The notes beneath the pieces were generated by a model. That model searched no databases. It had not been told where the DNA came from and was given only the letters and a program-made list of their open reading frames with translations. DNA of 64,000 nucleotides from Lepidostoma basale (taxonomy: Eukaryota; Arthropoda; Insecta; Trichoptera; Lepidostomatidae). The first letter of the stretch is position 1. Each line of letters starts with the position of its first letter. The position numbers were made by a program, and so were the translations under genes. Of the stretch, positions 24,528 through 35,066 are shown piece after piece. The stretch is from the NCBI GenBank assembly GCA_022606425.2, contig JAHDVF020000177.1, forward strand, positions 992,001 through 1,056,000. The letters are read 5' to 3'.

Positions 24528-24935
24528 CAGGGCCGAAACATGGCAAATCAGGCCCATAAGACCAAACGGAATCGAAGCAAGAGCAGACACTGTCAGAACC
24601 AAACATCTCTTAAGAGTAACAAAAATGAGAACATTGCAACCTATTGTGAGGAGAACCCTTAGAAATAGGATACCCGATGAAGAAATTCGCAAATCCTGCA
24701 AAATTGAAGACACAGTGAGATGGAGTAGGCAAAGAAGACGATTCTGGAGGGACCACATCGAGAGAATGGATCCAGCAAGAATTCCTAATATCGTGATTCA
24801 GAGACTCCAGAGGTCCGTCGACCACCAGGACCACCACCAAAGAGATGGAGAGAAGTCTGGTCGTCTTCATCACAGGAATAAAGTTGATATCCTGCATAAA
24901 CAGATCGCAAGATCTACAATCAGAATAATAAGAAG
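24528..24935 (+). mobile_element. LINE C-terminal fragment, RQRRRxWRD family
   Basis: Frame with RADTVRTKHLLR, RTLRNRIPDEEIRKSCKIED and RWSRQRRRFWRDHIERMDPA, then frame breaks. Same family as 1425-1665, 55098-55545 and 60185-60560. The - strand ORFs here are shadows. Confidence 0.75.
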
Positions 24936-25129
24936 TCTCTGTAAATATATTTTTTCTTCTTAGTTTCCGTAAATACAAATACATTTATGTTTGGAGAGTT
25001 ATTATATAGACCATAATTGGTAAATAGTATGTACTGCTATAGCAAATTTTTTTGCAAAATTATGTATCGAGGTGGAATAGTTTTTGTCAAGCCCTTCATT
25101 AGCCATTGTATCCCCTGTAAATTAGCGAA

Positions 25130-25800
25130 GATTATAGATCCTTCAGAGAAGCAATTACGATCGCAGCAGTTTGCGGTACTCGGTTCTCGTCACTTCACGC
25201 GCGGATTCGCGGACCTAATTGGCTACCTGTCCTAAAGAATACGTTTCAGGAGGAACCTGTTATTTTTCCCAGATAATAAAGTATGTCAAGCCGGGCTGTG
25301 TGTGTAAAGAACTATTAGAAGGTACCTGCTCTATTAACAACTATGATTCACCCATATTTCCCTTTCGGTCCAGCCAGCCTCCTTTTCTTTCTTCAAATAA
25401 AAAATACGCTCATTTAACGCTACAGTATTGTATGGAGATGGGAGATCTACCCTCGGTATACTGAATGCTTCGAGGTACTCCCTCGCTCGCCATCTGCCGC
25501 GTGAAACGCGCCCACTAAAAAAACTTTCCTATCAACCCTGGGAACCTCGAATCCACGCCGATTCCCACGATCCAACCCTCTGTATATTAAAATGAAGAGC
25601 GAAATAATACATAAGTTACCCTACTTGGGCAAGAAATAAAATGTATCGCGGTCCCTGTCGCGCTCGCGGCTCGGCGCGGCTATCTCCCTCGAGCGGGCGC
25701 GGGGCGCACACGTGTGCAACGCACCTGCCTGCCACTTGCGGAGATCTTTTTTTGTACTTATCTCGATGCTAAGGAGAATTCTCGCTGTTTGGCGAGGATG
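25130..25800. other. GC-rich single-copy island upstream of the Bearded gene
   Basis: Sharp rise in GC, no repeats. Contains an inverted Su(H) pair (25537-25569), a TATA-like TATATTAA (25583-25590) and a proneural E-box (CACCTGC, 25722-25728). A 43-codon Arg-rich frame from ATG 25641 is not recognisable. I read the island as a Notch-responsive regulatory region, perhaps for the Bearded gene about 2.3 kb away, with transposon sequence between them. Confidence 0.5.
25537..25569. promoter_or_regulatory. Inverted Su(H) paired site, 17-bp spacer
   Basis: CCTGGGAA (25537-25544, one mismatch) and TTCCCACG (25562-25569, perfect on the - strand) flank a 17-bp spacer. Both half-sites are identical to those of the bHLH promoter at 47199-47231, at the same spacing. 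A TATA-like sequence follows 14 bp later; in the bHLH promoter the TATA box follows after 9 bp. Confidence 0.65.
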
Positions 25801-25902
25801 AGATTGGAGGCAACGGAGACTTTCGTTGGGAAGTTCAGATTCAAAAATAAAACAACAAGTTATTTAATCGTTAACTTTGTTTAATCCACAAAATATTTAA
25901 AA

Positions 25903-25945
25903 AAAAACACGACATATTTCGGAAATACCTCCATCTTCAGGTGTA
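25903..25945 (-). repeat. Family B end with hammerhead-like motif
   Basis: The - strand reads CTGAAGA, U, GGAGG...UUUCC, GAA, AUAUGU, C (25940-25911). Matches family B copies at 39234, 44559, 44612 and 54069. The region upstream to 25860 shares TTTGTTTAATCCAC with them. Confidence 0.6.
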
Positions 25946-26389
25946 AAAATGTAATGAAAACTTAACAAAGAAAGACTAATTAAAAAAAGCATTTAAAACT
26001 CGATACAATAATTTAAATTTAAAAATTAACCTGAGCTATTTGTACTTATAATTTTTTTATCAGTAATTATTAATACATGATGATAGCATAAAAAATATAA
26101 AATTGTAATTCAGAAGAAACATACATTTGAAAATACATAATTTATATAGATATTAATAAATGATTAATTTGCATTTGATTGGGAATGGAAGCTTGAGAGA
26201 TTAAATGTAGACAAAGTATTTAAGGAGAAAAGAGTAAAATGATTAGAATAACAATTCATTTTATAAATCATTCATAGTATGATATATCAACTCTACAAAA
26301 TGAATCCGATCGACTTCATTATCGGCATATGAAAATTTATTTATTTATTTTTTACAGAGAACAGTATTCTTCGTAAGTGTCTGATGGGA

Positions 26390-26880
26390 TCAGCTCTTTT
26401 TTGAGACTTTGGATAAGTCCCATCCATGACAACTTGGGCCTACCACGTCATCTGGGTCGCTGGTCCGCTACTATAACGCATAACGTGGCCGTACTATCTC
26501 AGATGCTTCGCCTCTAGTTAATCCGAGATTGTAATTATTATTTTACAGAAAACAATAACATATTTTTATTACATTGCTTCTTGTACTCGACCCTTAAATT
26601 GCAAATTCATTGACAAATCTGAGAGAGTTTATCCGCCTATTGTAGTGAGAGATATAGGGTCAACTTGCTAGGGGAGGCACCCCAATCACCGATCATTGAC
26701 TCCTTTCGGCGCCCCCCAACCTGTGCCCTGCACCCTACGCCCTGCGTCATTCTTCCCATCACCCCATATGCGATACATCTCTTTTATTGTACTATAACTA
26801 TTGTAGACTATACACTTGTCTTGTAGTTCACCTGCAACTTTTAGAACACTATTGCGTGTTCATAATCATATTCAATATTC
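26390..26880 (-). mobile_element. Decayed retroelement fragments
   Basis: 26390-26530 on the - strand reads like a mutated polymerase tail (TSDPDDVVGPSCHGWD). 26640-26760 is another GC-richer block of unknown family. Neither has an intact frame. Confidence 0.35.
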
Positions 26881-26895
26881 ACTAATATAATAATT

Positions 26896-27621
26896 TAAGA
26901 GTGTAATGGACTACGCATTAGCAGGAGTAAAACCGAATATTTAGAATGTGAATATGAGGACATCGCTACAGATTTGGCTCATGAAAACACAATTCACATT
27001 GGCAATACTCCAGTTAACAAGGTGTCCCAATTCAAGTATTTCGGGTCGGTCCTTACTGCGGACGCCAACGTAGACACTGATGTCAAACACAGGACAAACA
27101 CCGCCTGGCTCAAGTGGAGGTCTCTATCAGGTGTCCTGTGTGATCCAAAAATTCCAATCAGAACTAAGGGCAGAGTCTATAAGACTGCAGTGAGGCCCGC
27201 CATGCTATATGGAGCAGAGTGCTGGACCAACAAAAAAGTCCACGAAAGTCGAGTCCACGCTGCCGAGATGAAAATGTTGAGGTGGGCTGGAGGCGTCACA
27301 AGGCTGGACCACGTTAGGAACGAATACGTGAGGGGTAGCTTTAAAGTTGCCCCAATAACGGAAAAATTAAGAGAATCTCGACTCCGGTGGTACGGTCATG
27401 TGATGCGAAGAGACAGCGAACACATTGTCCAAAAAGCCCTCAGCATTCCCACAAAACCAAGAAGAAGAGGTCGCCCAATGGCAACATGGTGGGCCAACAT
27501 GGAAAAGGATCTCCAACGCGAGAACCTGACAGTGGAAATGAGTGAAAATAGGAAAGTTTGGCGTTTTCGTACGAGGAGGGCCGACCCCAGATGATGGGAA
27601 ATGGCAAAGAGAAAGAAGGAG
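26896..27621 (+). mobile_element. Recent RTE-like insertion with 15-bp target-site duplication
   Basis: Flanked by ACTAATATAATAATT at 26881-26895 and 27622-27636. The frame is open from near the left junction to TGA at 27592-27594 and contains FKYFGSVLTADANVD, AVRPAMLYGAECWTNKK, MKMLRWAGGVTRLD, LRWYGHVMRRD and RRRGRPMATWW, the C-terminal part of an RTE polymerase. 5'-truncated, so it cannot move itself. A different family from the (GTTA)n copies. It sits about 260 bp upstream of the Bearded transcription start. Confidence 0.85.
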
Positions 27622-27784
27622 ACTAATATAATAATTACTTGTTTATTTTTAAATATATAAATGTTATTAAAATCACTGTTTTCTTATTTTTTGTCGTTCT
27701 TATAACGTAATTTACAATATGTATTAAAACGTATTTCTGATTAATTAGTTTTATTTTATTACTATCTAAATAAAATGAAATAAA

Positions 27785-27900
27785 CACGTGCTCCAATTTT
27801 AGATGAAGTGTTGTTATATCGGATCCACCCTCGTACTGCGGCGGTGGAGGGGTGTTCTCGTGCCCTTATAAGGCCGGACCGAAGCGTAGAGCCCACATTC
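27785..27900 (+). promoter_or_regulatory. Promoter of the Bearded-class gene
   Basis: TATAAG at 27867-27872 is followed 30 bp later by an initiator-like ACATTC (27895-27900), placing the start near 27897 and giving a 68-nt 5' UTR. An E-box CACGTG at 27785-27790 could bind E(spl)/Hairy-type or other bHLH proteins. I see no perfect Su(H) site in the roughly 260 bp left between the RTE insertion and the start. Confidence 0.65.
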
Positions 27901-27964
27901 TGCCGCTAACAGCGAGACAGCTTACCTTACTCTACCTTGCGTTTCTGTGTTTATTGAAATAATC

Positions 27965-28456
27965 ATGTCTACTTACGCCGCCAACGAATTCATCGTGTCA
28001 TCGAACAACTCGATGAACGATAATACCTACAACAGCCAGAAGGCCACCAAGTCTCACCGCATCAAGTCCATCCTGAAACCCCTGCTGAAGATGCTGAGAA
28101 GGAGGGCCAACGAGAAAAGGAGGGAAACTTCTTTCGACTCGTACAACACTAGCGAAGAAAGCTGCACCGAATGCGGAGACAACTCCGCCAATGAAGACCT
28201 GGAGTGCCGTATTCTGGATCAGATAAGCGACTGCCCGTCTGACGCCGCCATCTTCGTGGCTGAAGAGGGAGAGTGGACCCTGCGCCCCATCAGCCGCGAT
28301 GCCTGTATTCCTGTCCATTTTGCCCGCACCGAGGCCGGAACATTCTTCTGGACTTCCGCCCGCCCTGACTGCGACGTGACCCGCGCCTCTCGCTGCTACA
28401 CGGAGTACCAACTCCCCGCCCAACAGACTCCGCGAGACCGCTGGGTGCAAGCCTAA
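27965..28456 (+). CDS. Bearded-class Notch-pathway protein (E(spl)m-alpha/m4-like)
   Basis: Intronless, 163 aa. Bearded-family proteins bind the E3 ligase Neuralized and block its action on Delta, limiting Notch signalling during sensory-organ patterning. All four family signatures are present in order: a basic amphipathic segment (about 29-53, with IKSILKPLLKMLRRR), the NxANExLE motif as NSANEDLE (73-80), PVHFARTEAGTFFWTS (116-131) and a C-terminal DRWVQA (158-163). I start at ATG 27965 (A at -3), since an in-frame upstream ATG at 27947 adds only six residues that do not fit the family. The gene is strongly GC-biased against its AT-rich setting. The promoter has TATA and an initiator; the 3' UTR has one GY, one Brd and four K boxes. 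Among fly members it is closest to m-alpha/m4, with all domains, rather than the shortened Brd/Bob type. Identification is firm; orthology to one fly gene cannot be stated. Confidence 0.95.
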   Translation: MSTYAANEFIVSSNNSMNDNTYNSQKATKSHRIKSILKPLLKMLRRRANEKRRETSFDSYNTSEESCTECGDNSANEDLECRILDQISDCPSDAAIFVAEEGEWTLRPISRDACIPVHFARTEAGTFFWTSARPDCDVTRASRCYTEYQLPAQQTPRDRWVQA

Positions 28457-28491
28457 ACTGTTCAAGAATCCTCAATGCAGAGCTTCCAATT

Positions 28492-28876
28492 TGTGATATC
28501 GAGATGTTTAACGCTTCAGATTATACAAGTGCGTTCGTGATTATATTCTTCCATGATGAACTTTAATAATTTTAGTTTAGTTAGATAGATCTTTACTTTT
28601 ATTTCTTTAGTGTTTAACTGAGATTGTAGAAGCGATCTGTGATTTAGTTTGTATCGAATCATTTACTAAAATGCCTGAAATTGCCTGTGTGGAAAGTGGA
28701 ATTCCCGCCCAGGGAATGTTTTAAAAGCTTTAATCTTTTTTTGAACTATTCTAGTTTAGGTTTTTTAGAAGTAGGAATGTGATATTTTTCTATGTAAACT
28801 TTAATGCCTAGGTAACTAATGAAAATGTGATTTCATTGTACGCTTTAATTTTTATTTTTAAAAATCGATGTCTTCC
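28492..28876 (+). promoter_or_regulatory. 3' UTR microRNA target boxes of the Bearded gene
   Basis: K boxes TGTGAT at 28492-28497, 28638-28643, 28778-28783 and 28826-28831; Brd box AGCTTTA at 28736-28742; GY box GTCTTCC at 28870-28876. In Drosophila these motifs mediate post-transcriptional repression of E(spl)-C genes by miR-2/11-class, miR-4/79 and miR-7 microRNAs. Four K boxes in 340 nt is well above what base composition predicts. Confidence 0.85.
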
Positions 28877-28896
28877 AAACAATGATATTTTACTAT

Positions 28897-28902
28897 AATA
28901 AA
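28897..28902 (+). terminator. Polyadenylation signal of the Bearded gene
   Basis: AATAAA about 440 nt past the stop codon and 20 nt after the GY box; first clear signal downstream. Confidence 0.6.
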
Positions 28903-28929
28903 TAATTTTATGTCTTAAATATACCCTTT

Positions 28930-30360
28930 TATTTTTAACAAATTTACCCCAAACACACCTGAAAATATGACACACAAAATACCTCTTGAAAGAAAAATAC
29001 TTAATGTATCACCAAAATACAAAAAAAAAGTTTTTTTTTTCTATTAATCTTTCAAGAAGTATATATAATACATGATTTTCATACCTTCCAAATGCACTAA
29101 CCGATTATAGGAAGCACAAAATAGTTTTTTCATAACATTCCATGATAACTGCTATTTAAATTGATTTATTAATTGTTCAAATCAGAAACCTATTATTTAT
29201 TATTCATATCAGAACGCTAACAGATAAGGAATCGCATGATTCAACAGGTAGATACATTTAAAAATGAAATATTTTTATTTAGTCTTTAACAGGTTTTTTT
29301 CAGTCGAATTTTTTATCTAATTAATCAATCAAATGAACGCGCGGGATCTGGTGGCGTTAACGACTCTAAAGTTCTCCTAGCCTCCTAGCCTCCGAGCCGC
29401 CTCTTAATTGCTTCTAACAATTTTGTAATAAACATATTTCAAGTCGGAAATTAATTAGAGGTTAGTGGGAGCACTCCAGCCTCCAGTGGCGAGGGACCGT
29501 GAAGATTTTTTACCCTCGTCTACCGCCGACTCCCGAGTAGATTATTAGCCTCCCAAATAAAAGGTCTTCAAAATAAAATGAGCTTTAAGTTCAGATGCAT
29601 TTAAGGCGATTTTTAGGTTACCGCAAACAATGCATTTCGGTCGTTCTGGTCCCAGTGTGATGAGTATTAGCTTACCATAATTATAAAAAAGCTTCGAAAG
29701 AAAATATGCTTTATTGCCTGATGTGTTAAGGCGGTTTATAGCCACCGCGAGCAAAGCTCGTTGAGTCGTTTTGTAACTTGTTTGCGGCGTGAGCGGAACA
29801 CGTGAATCGCCCGAGGCTAAAAGCTTCTTCAATATTGTAGGTATGCTTGATTCTCTCGGAGGAATTTCCATTGTGTCACGGGGGTATTGTGTACTTCGGT
29901 GGGCAACACAAGCTTTTCTTGAGTTCTCGCCGGGGCTTTAAGCTCAACCCTATTGTAATCTGAAATGGGAACATTTACAATAAACTGGAAAGTGTTGTAT
30001 TGATAACAATTATATTTGAGATCGGACGAAGAATCCAATAACAACAATATGAATAAATAGACAGAGTATATAAATTGGCAACGGTTATAAATAAGATGGC
30101 AGGGCACAATAATACTCTTTAACTAGCCCTTATGTATAAAAGCGAAATAGGGAAATTACATGCCAAAAAGTAATATTAATTACTAACCAAACAAATTAAA
30201 TCATTCTGAGGTATATCTCGAGTCTCAAAATCCAATGTCAATTTGGTATAATGTACGGTGGATGAAAGCGACAGACATAATTCATTGCTTGAAAAATGAT
30301 TAAAAACTCAATTTTGTGAGGAAAGAATCTTCTATGTGTTTTAAACTTTGTGGTGACATA
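28930..30360. other. Single-copy DNA downstream of the Bearded gene
   Basis: GC-richer stretches at 29335-29560 and 29570-29960 are not repeated elsewhere. ORFs at 29545-29871 (-) and 29829-30107 (-) lack recognisable domains. Position beside a developmental gene makes enhancer DNA plausible, but no motif proves it. Confidence 0.4.
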
Positions 30361-30363
30361 TTC

Positions 30364-30455
30364 AATAAGTGTAAATAAGCACAAATAACTTAGTTAACAC
30401 CACTTTATTAATAAAGTGGTGTTAACTAAGTTATTTGTGCTTATTTACACTTATT
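30364..30455. repeat. Perfect 92-bp palindrome
   Basis: Two 46-bp arms are exact reverse complements with no spacer, centred between 30409 and 30410 (core TTTATTAATAAA). No mismatch at all, so it is either very young or maintained. A second, smaller hairpin (TAACATG.../...CATGTTA, 18-bp arms, 12-bp loop) lies at 30570-30617. Confidence 0.95.
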
Positions 30456-30736
30456 CAAAACTCCTTGAATTAAAATGTTTATCTGTGAATAAAAACAATT
30501 TCATAGAAATTAAACACATAAATTATGGTTTATAACAGCATTTTAAATTAAACAGTTAATAATTTGAAGTAACATGTTTTTTTCATTGTCAATCTTGATA
30601 ATGAAAAAAACATGTTAAATAAGTTAAAATCTATTCAATTTTAATATATAATATATACATAAAGTCCGTTGTTTTAACCTTTTCATTTCTATTATTGAAA
30701 ATGGATATAAGTGAATATGTAATATGAATATAATAA

Positions 30737-31268
30737 AACTAACTAACTAACTAACCATCACGCCGTCTCCCCGAAGGGGTAGGCAGAAATAATGGACTGC
30801 CACACTTTTCTTTCCTGACACATTTCCCTTGCTTCCTCAACATTCATACATCGTGTCATGCACGCGCGTCGATTTCTCTGACTCCTCACATGGCCGACAT
30901 CCAATATTTGATTTATTTGATCGTGCCACGTTTTCCTCGGTCTTCCTCTATTTCTGGTTCCATTTACATCATTAACATATAATTCTTTTACCATTCTTTC
31001 TTCATTCATTCTTTCCATATGTCCAAACCATCTTAATGATCCTTTCATTATTTTGTTCATGACACCATCATTCGCACTGCATTCACTTATTATATTTTCA
31101 TTCGGCACTCTATCATACACAGAGTATCTACACATTCTTCTAAGAGATCTCATTTCAACTGCATTTATTCTACTTTCATCCTTCTTTTGCCAGTTCCATG
31201 CTTCGCTTCCATACATAAGGGTCGGTAGAAGAACACCATTGTGCACTGCCATTCTAGCTTTTTTTGAT
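30737..31268 (-). mobile_element. RTE-like copy, (GTTA)n family
   Basis: The - strand frame from ATG 31252 reads AVHNGVLLPTLMYGSEAW, INAVEMRSLRRMC, LRWFGHMERMNEERM, NRGRPRKTWHDQI to TGA at 30758-30760. It is intact apart from the 5' truncation. Tail TAACTAAC repeats at 30739-30756. AATATAATAA on both sides (30727-30736, 31269-31278) is a likely target-site duplication. Confidence 0.85.
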
Positions 31269-31279
31269 AATAATATAAT

Positions 31280-32454
31280 AATATAATAAATACATATGTA
31301 TTAAGAGATGCGTGCTTCTCGGACTATTATTATGGATCTTTTAATAAAACGAATGGTCCATCTACCTCATCTCAGTACGAAGTGTGTCAAATTTATTGAT
31401 TTGTGTCGTTCCTCCCTTAATGGTTCGCATTGTGCGTGTGTCATAAAGATCTTTAACCAATAAAATAGCAAACAATATCTCGATCTACGGCAGTTTATTA
31501 TTCTTTACAAGCAAACTGATAACAAATGATTTCTAATATTCTGAAATAACTTTATGCCCAATAATTTCGCATAAGAGGCGAGTCTTCAAAGAAGATATCT
31601 TTTATCACGGCAAATAATAAAGAATATGTAGGAAAGGTACGTGTATATCCAATTCGTTGAACATTCTCTATGATTTCCAACAAAGTGAATATTATTGTTT
31701 AATCTCTCGTGGGTCCACAAATGGAACTAAATGGAACTAACAGCCATACTTTGTGTATTTTCCTGCGACAGGGATTGCAACTTCACAATAGCCGCAGTAC
31801 AAAAAACCTTTAGAAATAGGATACTCAATTGCAGTTCAACAAAGCACACAAAATCCACGATTTTAAAGTGTCTTCTATAAGAATTTAAAATGAAATTATA
31901 CTTTTATTATATTATTAGTTTATTTTTTATTTGGTTTGAATGGCATACTTTCAAAACGTGTGTGTATAATGTATATAAAAAATCCAAGATGGTGATTCAA
32001 CAAAAATATTACCTTAACATAATTTTACAGAGACGTGAATTCCTAACTGAATGGTTTTGGGTAGGGAAGGAACCCACTAATTTGAAAAAAAAGTGTGGTG
32101 GGTCGCATGCCATTCTCTTTCCTTGTGTTTTTGTTTATTTATTACATAACACGTGGTGTGCCGGAATATTTTTAGGTGGGTGCTTAGCGCTTAGGACCTA
32201 CATGGATTTGAAACACATTTACGATATGAATCTACTTAAAACAAACTCGAAATTCCTTTTAAAACCTAAAAAAAAACACAGCAAAAAATGGTTAGAAAAG
32301 GATCAAAGAATTTATTTGCACATATCATATTTCCAATTTACAAACTTTGCATCCTAGAATATGAATGTAGAAAATGTTTATGTGTTAAATCAGAGGAGAA
32401 GCTTAATATTTTTAGTATTGTTTTAATTATTAATAATTTATTGAATACAGGAAT
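31280..32454. other. AT-rich region with one unsupported ORF
   Basis: A + strand ORF at 31890-32357 (155 codons) is Lys/Phe/Ile-rich and has AT-driven codons and no recognisable domain; I do not call it a gene. The rest shows no feature. Confidence 0.35.
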
Positions 32455-32580
32455 ATATGTAAATGCCGTGAACGGAGCTAGAAACAGAGGAAGGCCGAGC
32501 CGGCCGGCGTTCCATTCTTTCTGCCTACCCCTCCGGGGAGACGACGTGATGGTTAGTAAGTTAGTTAGTTAGTTAGAGTA
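32455..32580 (+). mobile_element. Short RTE-like copy with internal deletion
   Basis: Contains the NGARNRGRP coding stretch, then jumps at GGCCGAG/CCGGCC directly to the terminal CATTCTTTCTGCCTACC and GTTA tail. About 140 bp of the usual sequence is missing. Confidence 0.75.
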
Positions 32581-32618
32581 TTATATCATTGCTCAAGCAA
32601 CAATATAAACTTATCTTA

Positions 32619-32698
32619 ACCGAAAACAAAAATTGTATGATAATTCGTATTACCGCTATCAGAAAATTGTATCTCCGAATACCATTTATCACCGTTTA
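32619..32698 (+). repeat. Duplicated flank, copy 1
   Basis: The block with ATTCGTATTACCGCTATC and TTGTATCTCCGAATACC recurs, slightly diverged, at 33331-33416. The two copies bracket the RTE copy at 32701-33216. Confidence 0.65.
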
Positions 32699-32700
32699 TA

Positions 32701-33216
32701 ACTAACTAACCATCACGCCGTCTCCCCGCAGGGGTAGGCAGAAAGAATGTAACGCCACACTGTTCTGTCCTGACATACTTCTGTCGATTCCTCTACATTC
32801 ATACATCTTGTCATGCACGTACGTCGATTTCTCCGACTCCTCACGTGACCGAAATTTAATATTTGATCGATTTGATCGTGCCACGTTTTCTTCGGTCATC
32901 CTCTATTTCTAGCTCCGTTCACGTCGTTTACATATACCTTCTTAACCATTCTGTCTTCACTCATTCTTTCCATGCGTCCAAACCATCTTAACGACGCTTT
33001 CATTATTTTGTTCATAACACTTTCATTCGCACCTCATTCATTTCTTATACTTGCATTTGACACTCTAGCATATACAAATTTACCACACATTCGTCTTAGA
33101 GATCTCATTTCTACTGCATTTATTCGATTTTCATCATTCTTTTGCCAGTTCCATGCTTCACTCCCATACATAAGAATCGGCACAAGAACACCTTTTATGA
33201 TAATGCTTATGGAAAG
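32701..33216 (-). mobile_element. RTE-like copy, (GTTA)n family
   Basis: The - strand encodes the C-terminal region (PILMYGSEAWNWQK, INAVEMRSLRRMCG) with frame breaks further on. Tail AACTAACTAACC at 32700. More diverged from the 30737 copy than that copy is from 53023. Confidence 0.8.
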
Positions 33217-33330
33217 ACGCACGATCTATATCATAGCGCATATTAAATTCAGAGTTTTACATTATTTTCAAATAACAATAAATATTTTTAGACCACTTTC
33301 CTATTAATAATAAGGGTTAAACTTCTGTCT

Positions 33331-33416
33331 AACGAAAACAAAAAAAATTATATGATTCTTCGTACTACCGCTATCGGGAAATTGGATCTCCGAAAACCAT
33401 TCGTCACCATTATAAA
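33331..33416 (+). repeat. Duplicated flank, copy 2
   Basis: Counterpart of 32619-32698 (TTCGTACTACCGCTATCGGG). Confidence 0.65.
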
Positions 33417-33419
33417 AGG

Positions 33420-33840
33420 AAAGAGACTGAAGTTGCTCTTACTTCAAACAAAATGACACGCTTCACTCCCACTGCGACTTTTTCACACAGCAAAAAAACT
33501 CCTTTTTCCGGTAGAACAATTTCAAATTGTGGTGTCTTTGTGTGAAGAATGCAAGTGTACCGAAAAGGATTTGAAGTACCATAAGATATAAACGCATTGG
33601 AATAACTGTTTAAATTCAAGTACCAATTAATTTAGCGTACCTTTAAGGACCAAAATTCGTTATTGTATTCTAGTAAAATGTTCTATTAGTGGTAACTTGG
33701 TAAAAAATTTAATTTATAAACTAAAATCATTTATACAAGTTGAAATTATTTATTCAAATGATACGATTACAATATAAAGCTCATAGATTTGATGCCTTCA
33801 TTGTACAATAATATATTTTTCTTCTAAAAACCAATGCCAT
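33420..33840. other. AT-rich spacer
   Basis: No feature beyond a 69-codon - strand ORF with no domain. Confidence 0.4.
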
Positions 33841-33970
33841 TAATGCATTTTTTTCTGGTCTTAATAAAACTATATGGATATTTGATAATGCCTAAGCAAG
33901 GCGAAACATGTCATTCCCGTAAAATATAAGCAATCTTTTATAAAACAGAAGTTTTCATTCGTATTAATTA
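33841..33970 (+). repeat. Family A repeat half-unit
   Basis: 33882-33912 reads TTGATAA, U, hairpin GCCU/AGGC, GAA, self-complementary ACATGT, C: a hammerhead-like layout with two core substitutions. Ends in the usual AAACAGAAGTTTTCATTCG border. Confidence 0.65.
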
Positions 33971-34011
33971 CAAATATTCCCATAAAAGTACTTTTATATG
34001 TGCGAACAAAA

Positions 34012-34510
34012 CAAACAAACCATCACGCCGTTTCTACGCGGGGGTAGGCAGTGCGAATGGACCGCAACACTCCTCTATCCTTACATACCTATCTAGCTTC
34101 CTCCACATTCATACAATGAGTCATACACGCACGTTATTTCTTCCGACTTCTTACATGACCAACCTTTAAAATTTGATTAATTTGGTCATGCTATGTTTTC
34201 CTCGGTCTACCTCGACACCATACTCCATTTACATCGTTAACGTTTACTTTCTTAACCATTATTTCTCCATCTATGCGCTACAGTCCGAACCAACGCAGCG
34301 ATCCTTTCATAATTTTGTTCATAATACGTACCTTCTTCCTTTCTATAATACATTCCTTTCTTATATCAGCATTTGAAATTCTGTAGTTCATCGTTCTACC
34401 ACACATACGTCTAAAGGATCTCATCTCTACCGCATTTATTCTGCTCTCATCCTTCTTCTGCCAGTTTCATGCTTCGCTTCCATATATAAGGGTTGGGACC
34501 AGATTTGTAT
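34012..34510 (-). mobile_element. Old RTE-like copy
   Basis: The - strand has the 3' end (AACCATCACGCCGT at 34017) and the polymerase tail region back to the SEAWNWQ stretch near 34480, with many substitutions and no open frame. Confidence 0.7.
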
Positions 34511-35066
34511 TCCAATGAATATTTTCTTATTAGAATATTTTTTATGGGATTTAAGTAAAGACCTACGTGTAATAAAATCGGAAAATGAGTTAAGTGTGAA
34601 GTTTTACCTTGAAGTGTCAAAGAAAGGTTTGTTGAAAAGATGTATGACTGATATAAGTGTTATAAGTCATAAAGTGTATAAAAACTTTATTTTTCTCTCC
34701 CGACAAACAAGTCATTGATGACTTATAACTTTTTGTCAAAATGCCACCGTTTTTTTTTTTAATTTTTAATTTGTTTTATCAGGTCACATAATTTGTAGGT
34801 ATACGAGTACATAATGTTTTATGTACTTTATACGAAGTGCTAACCGTTGACAGTAATTCCATCACGGATTGCAAGCAAACTATGTACATTTATATTTTTT
34901 ACAATATTGCTACTTCCATAATTTAAATTACATTCTTACACGACAACATAATTACTTAAGAAATATCCGTAACGAAATTATGACAATAAATAAGTTAGTT
35001 CATTAAATTATGATAGTTTCATATCAATCGGCATTTGAATCAAAGCGTGTTGTACTTTAGTGAGTC
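34511..35066. other. AT-rich spacer
   Basis: No gene or named repeat seen. ORF 34515-34718 is unsupported. Confidence 0.4.

Noticed and set aside
25641..25772. 43-codon Arg-rich ORF after the orphan SPS
   Set aside because: Short, low-complexity and GC-driven; kept only as a note in the SPS finding.
27998..28475. Long - strand ORFs opposite the Bearded gene
   Set aside because: Shadows of a GC-rich coding sequence; the + strand frame carries all the family motifs.
31890..32357. 155-codon + strand ORF
   Set aside because: AT-driven composition, no recognisable domain, no promoter or splice signal, and it lies between repeat copies.
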